Positions 4,932 through 6,262 of a stretch of DNA of 6,262 nt are shown in pieces (position 1 is the stretch's first letter; every line of letters starts with the position of its first letter). This stretch comes from Nitrospirota bacterium (GTDB taxonomy: Bacteria; Nitrospirota_A; Leptospirillia; Leptospirillales; Leptospirillaceae). The DNA is taken from NCBI GenBank assembly GCA_023480765.1, contig JAMCWZ010000105.1, forward strand, positions 1 to 6,262, in the 5' to 3' direction. The position numbers were made by a program, and so were the translations under genes. The notes beneath the pieces are model-generated. The model had not been told where the DNA came from. It saw nothing but the letters and a program-made list of their open reading frames with translations, and ran no database searches.

Positions 4932-5996
4932 ATGGAACAAGCGAACAGTGGTGGAGAAAAAGGAAGCATCTTGCTTTTTCAGTCTCCGGACGGTGGCATC
5001 TGTCTGGATGTCAAACTGGAGCGGGAAACGGTCTGGCTTACCCTGAACCAGATTGCCACATTGTTTGGTCGGGACAAGTCTGTCATTTCCCGACATCTGA
5101 AAAATATTTACTCTTCCGGGGAACTGGACCGGAAAGCAACTGTTGCAAAAAATGCAACGGTTCACCAGGAAGGTACGCGCGAAATAGAGCGCACAATAGA
5201 ATTTTATGACCTGGACGTGGTTCTGTCGGTAGGTTATCGGGTCAACTCCCTTCGGGGAACACAATTTCGCATCTGGGCCACGCGGACACTAAAGGACCAC
5301 CTGATCCGGGGCTATTCGCTGAACGAGCAACGGCTCCGGCAGCAAGGTGTCGAGATGCGGCAGATGGTCGAGCTTCTTTCCCGGACGCTCACGAACCACG
5401 CGCTCGTCACCGGAGAAGGACGGGCGGTTCTCGACGTAATCCACCAGTATGCGCGGGTCTGGGGACTGCTTCTCGCCTATGACGAAGACCGCCTGTCCGA
5501 ACGGCCGTCCCGTCCGGTTTTCCCCGAAGCATCCCTGTCCCTGGAATCGGCCCGGGAAGCGATCATTCGTTTGCGTGAAGACCTGGCGGACAGAAACGAG
5601 GCCACCGCCCTCTTCGGAAACGAAAGAGGCGATAGCCTGGGCGGGATTCTGGCCGCCATCGAACAGACCTTCGGCGGTGAACGTCTCTATCCGAACGTCC
5701 AGATGCGCGCCGCCCATCTCCTTTATTTCATCGTCAAGGACCATCCGTTTTCCGACGGAAACAAGCGCATCGGCACCTTTCTCTTTTTGACGTACCTGGA
5801 CCAGAACGGACTGCTCCGACGAACGGACGGGTCGCTCCGGATCGCCGACAACGCCATGGTCGCGCTCGCTCTCCTGGTCGCCGAAAGCGATCCGGCGCAA
5901 AAGGACTTGCTGATCCGTCTGATCGTCAACCTCCTGGACGAACCCCGTCCTTCGGAAAGAAATACCGAAAACCCCTCCGCATCCGGATCTCCCTGA
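4932..5996 (+). CDS. RhuM-family protein fused to a Fic/Doc domain (possible toxin)
   Basis: This 354-residue protein has two parts. Residues 30-120 match the RhuM family (COG3943): TVWLTLNQIATLFGRDKSV (33-51) leads into a winged-helix-like segment, and EFYDLDVVLSVGYRVNS (90-106) with RGTQFRIWA is the family signature. A charged helical linker follows. The Fic domain carries HPFSDGNKR at 271-279. Fic enzymes transfer AMP or another phosphate group to target proteins. The GNK form with Thr282 in place of the second arginine of the classical motif is closer to Doc, which phosphorylates EF-Tu, so the reaction here is uncertain. The ATG at 4932 fits the family start, although only a weak purine-rich stretch precedes it; the frame is open to 4866. 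No Phd-like antitoxin is adjacent. GC content rises sharply near residue 116. Toxin-like or defence-like function is inferred. Confidence 0.92.
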   Translation: MEQANSGGEKGSILLFQSPDGGICLDVKLERETVWLTLNQIATLFGRDKSVISRHLKNIYSSGELDRKATVAKNATVHQEGTREIERTIEFYDLDVVLSVGYRVNSLRGTQFRIWATRTLKDHLIRGYSLNEQRLRQQGVEMRQMVELLSRTLTNHALVTGEGRAVLDVIHQYARVWGLLLAYDEDRLSERPSRPVFPEASLSLESAREAIIRLREDLADRNEATALFGNERGDSLGGILAAIEQTFGGERLYPNVQMRAAHLLYFIVKDHPFSDGNKRIGTFLFLTYLDQNGLLRRTDGSLRIADNAMVALALLVAESDPAQKDLLIRLIVNLLDEPRPSERNTENPSASGSP

Positions 5997-6015
5997 AAAT
6001 AAGGACATCTCTATC

Positions 6016-6065
6016 TCTCCGTCGGAGACAACTCTCCCCGAAGCGTCTTCCCGGACTTTTTCCGG
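6016..6065 (+). other. Palindrome and weak hairpin after the RhuM-Fic gene
   Basis: TCTCCG-T-CGGAGA (6016-6028) is a perfect 13-base palindrome, and CCGGA-CTTTT-TCCGG (6051-6065) is a 5-bp hairpin. Neither is followed by a T run, so they are not clear terminators. Either could be a weak terminator or a regulator site for the next gene. Confidence 0.25.
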
Positions 6066-6089
6066 CGCTGGTTCTCCGTTCCTTTCAAA

Positions 6090-6098
6090 TGTTAGAAT
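6090..6098 (+). promoter_or_regulatory. Candidate extended -10 promoter of the last gene
   Basis: TGTTAGAAT at 6090-6098 combines the TG of an extended -10 with TAGAAT, a 5/6 match to TATAAT. No good -35 box lies 16-18 bp upstream. Transcription would start near 6105, leaving a leader of about 88 nt before the ATG at 6193. Confidence 0.4.
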
Positions 6099-6192
6099 GG
6101 AAAGCAAGCCGGTTGTCGCCCCGGCCGTCATCTTCCGTTTTTCAGGGATTTCCCCAAAGTCGACCCACTCTTCCGGAGAAAGGATCCGCCCC

Positions 6193-6262
6193 ATGGTCGT
6201 CGTCGCCAACCGCATCCGTGTCGCTGCCGGACACGAACAGGATTTCGAAGAACGTTTCCGGA
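6193..6262 (+). CDS. ABM-domain (heme-degrading-type) monooxygenase, 5' end only
   Basis: Only 23 codons are present before the right edge. The peptide VVVANRIRVAAGHEQDFEER has the opening of the antibiotic biosynthesis monooxygenase (ABM) fold: a hydrophobic first strand, then an 'x-G-H-E-x-x-F-E-x-R-F' helix start, very common in small IsdG/HmoA-like heme-degrading monooxygenases. AAAGGA lies 8 nt upstream of the ATG. The short length means the call rests on the N-terminal pattern only; catalytic residues lie beyond the window. It reads in the same direction as the RhuM-Fic gene but is about 200 bp away with its own candidate promoter, so it is probably a separate unit and part of the ordinary chromosomal flank. 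Confidence 0.68.
   Translation, partial: MVVVANRIRVAAGHEQDFEERFR

Noticed and set aside
5289..6215. 308-codon leftward open frame opposite the RhuM-Fic gene
   Set aside because: It is antisense to the well-supported Fic domain and shows no recognisable domain.
1..6262. tRNA, rRNA, CRISPR array, transposase or integrase
   Set aside because: No cloverleaf, rRNA-like sequence, regularly spaced repeat array or recombinase motif was seen on either strand.

Overview
The window looks like chromosomal DNA of a Gram-negative bacterium. An exported protein of outer-membrane beta-barrel type is cut by the left edge, and the housekeeping-like flanks have a moderately high GC content (roughly 55-62% where counted by hand). 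The species cannot be read from the sequence; an acidophile such as Leptospirillum is only a weak guess. The first 18 bases are not genomic: they match the 3' end of the Illumina TruSeq adapter exactly, so the true left end of this contig is at about base 19.

Left part (19-2442): a partial secreted or outer-membrane protein gene reads leftwards. Divergent from it is a rightward two-gene unit that overlaps by 4 nt. Its first gene is a membrane-anchored ClpP-fold protease of the SDH_sah (former DUF114) family. Its second gene encodes an unrecognised protein with one membrane helix. A hairpin lies in the 87 bp between this unit and the converging toxin-antitoxin genes.

Middle part (2530-4635): this is a toxin-antitoxin cluster. 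A vapBC pair (Phd-type antitoxin, PIN-domain ribonuclease) reads leftwards. A higBA pair (RelE-fold mRNA interferase HigB, XRE antitoxin HigA) reads rightwards behind a perfect 8+8 palindrome that overlaps its promoter. Downstream of higA, on the opposite strand, is a small gene broken by a one-base change in a run of five T. The most interesting signal is a diverged pair of about 85-90 bp segments (3196-3280 and 4547-4635, roughly 70% identical). One covers the promoter and leader of vapBC; the other is the equivalent region of the broken gene. The predicted -35 and -10 boxes fall at the same alignment positions in both, so two different leftward modules appear to share one regulatory region.

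Right part (4932-6262): a long gene fuses an N-terminal RhuM domain to a C-terminal Fic/Doc domain with the motif HPFSDGNKR. No antitoxin gene stands beside it, and its GC content jumps between the two domains. It is followed by the start of an antibiotic-biosynthesis-monooxygenase (ABM) type gene, cut by the right edge. Three toxin-like modules within 3.5 kb, the lower GC of higBA and the decayed gene suggest an accessory hotspot inserted between ordinary chromosomal genes.
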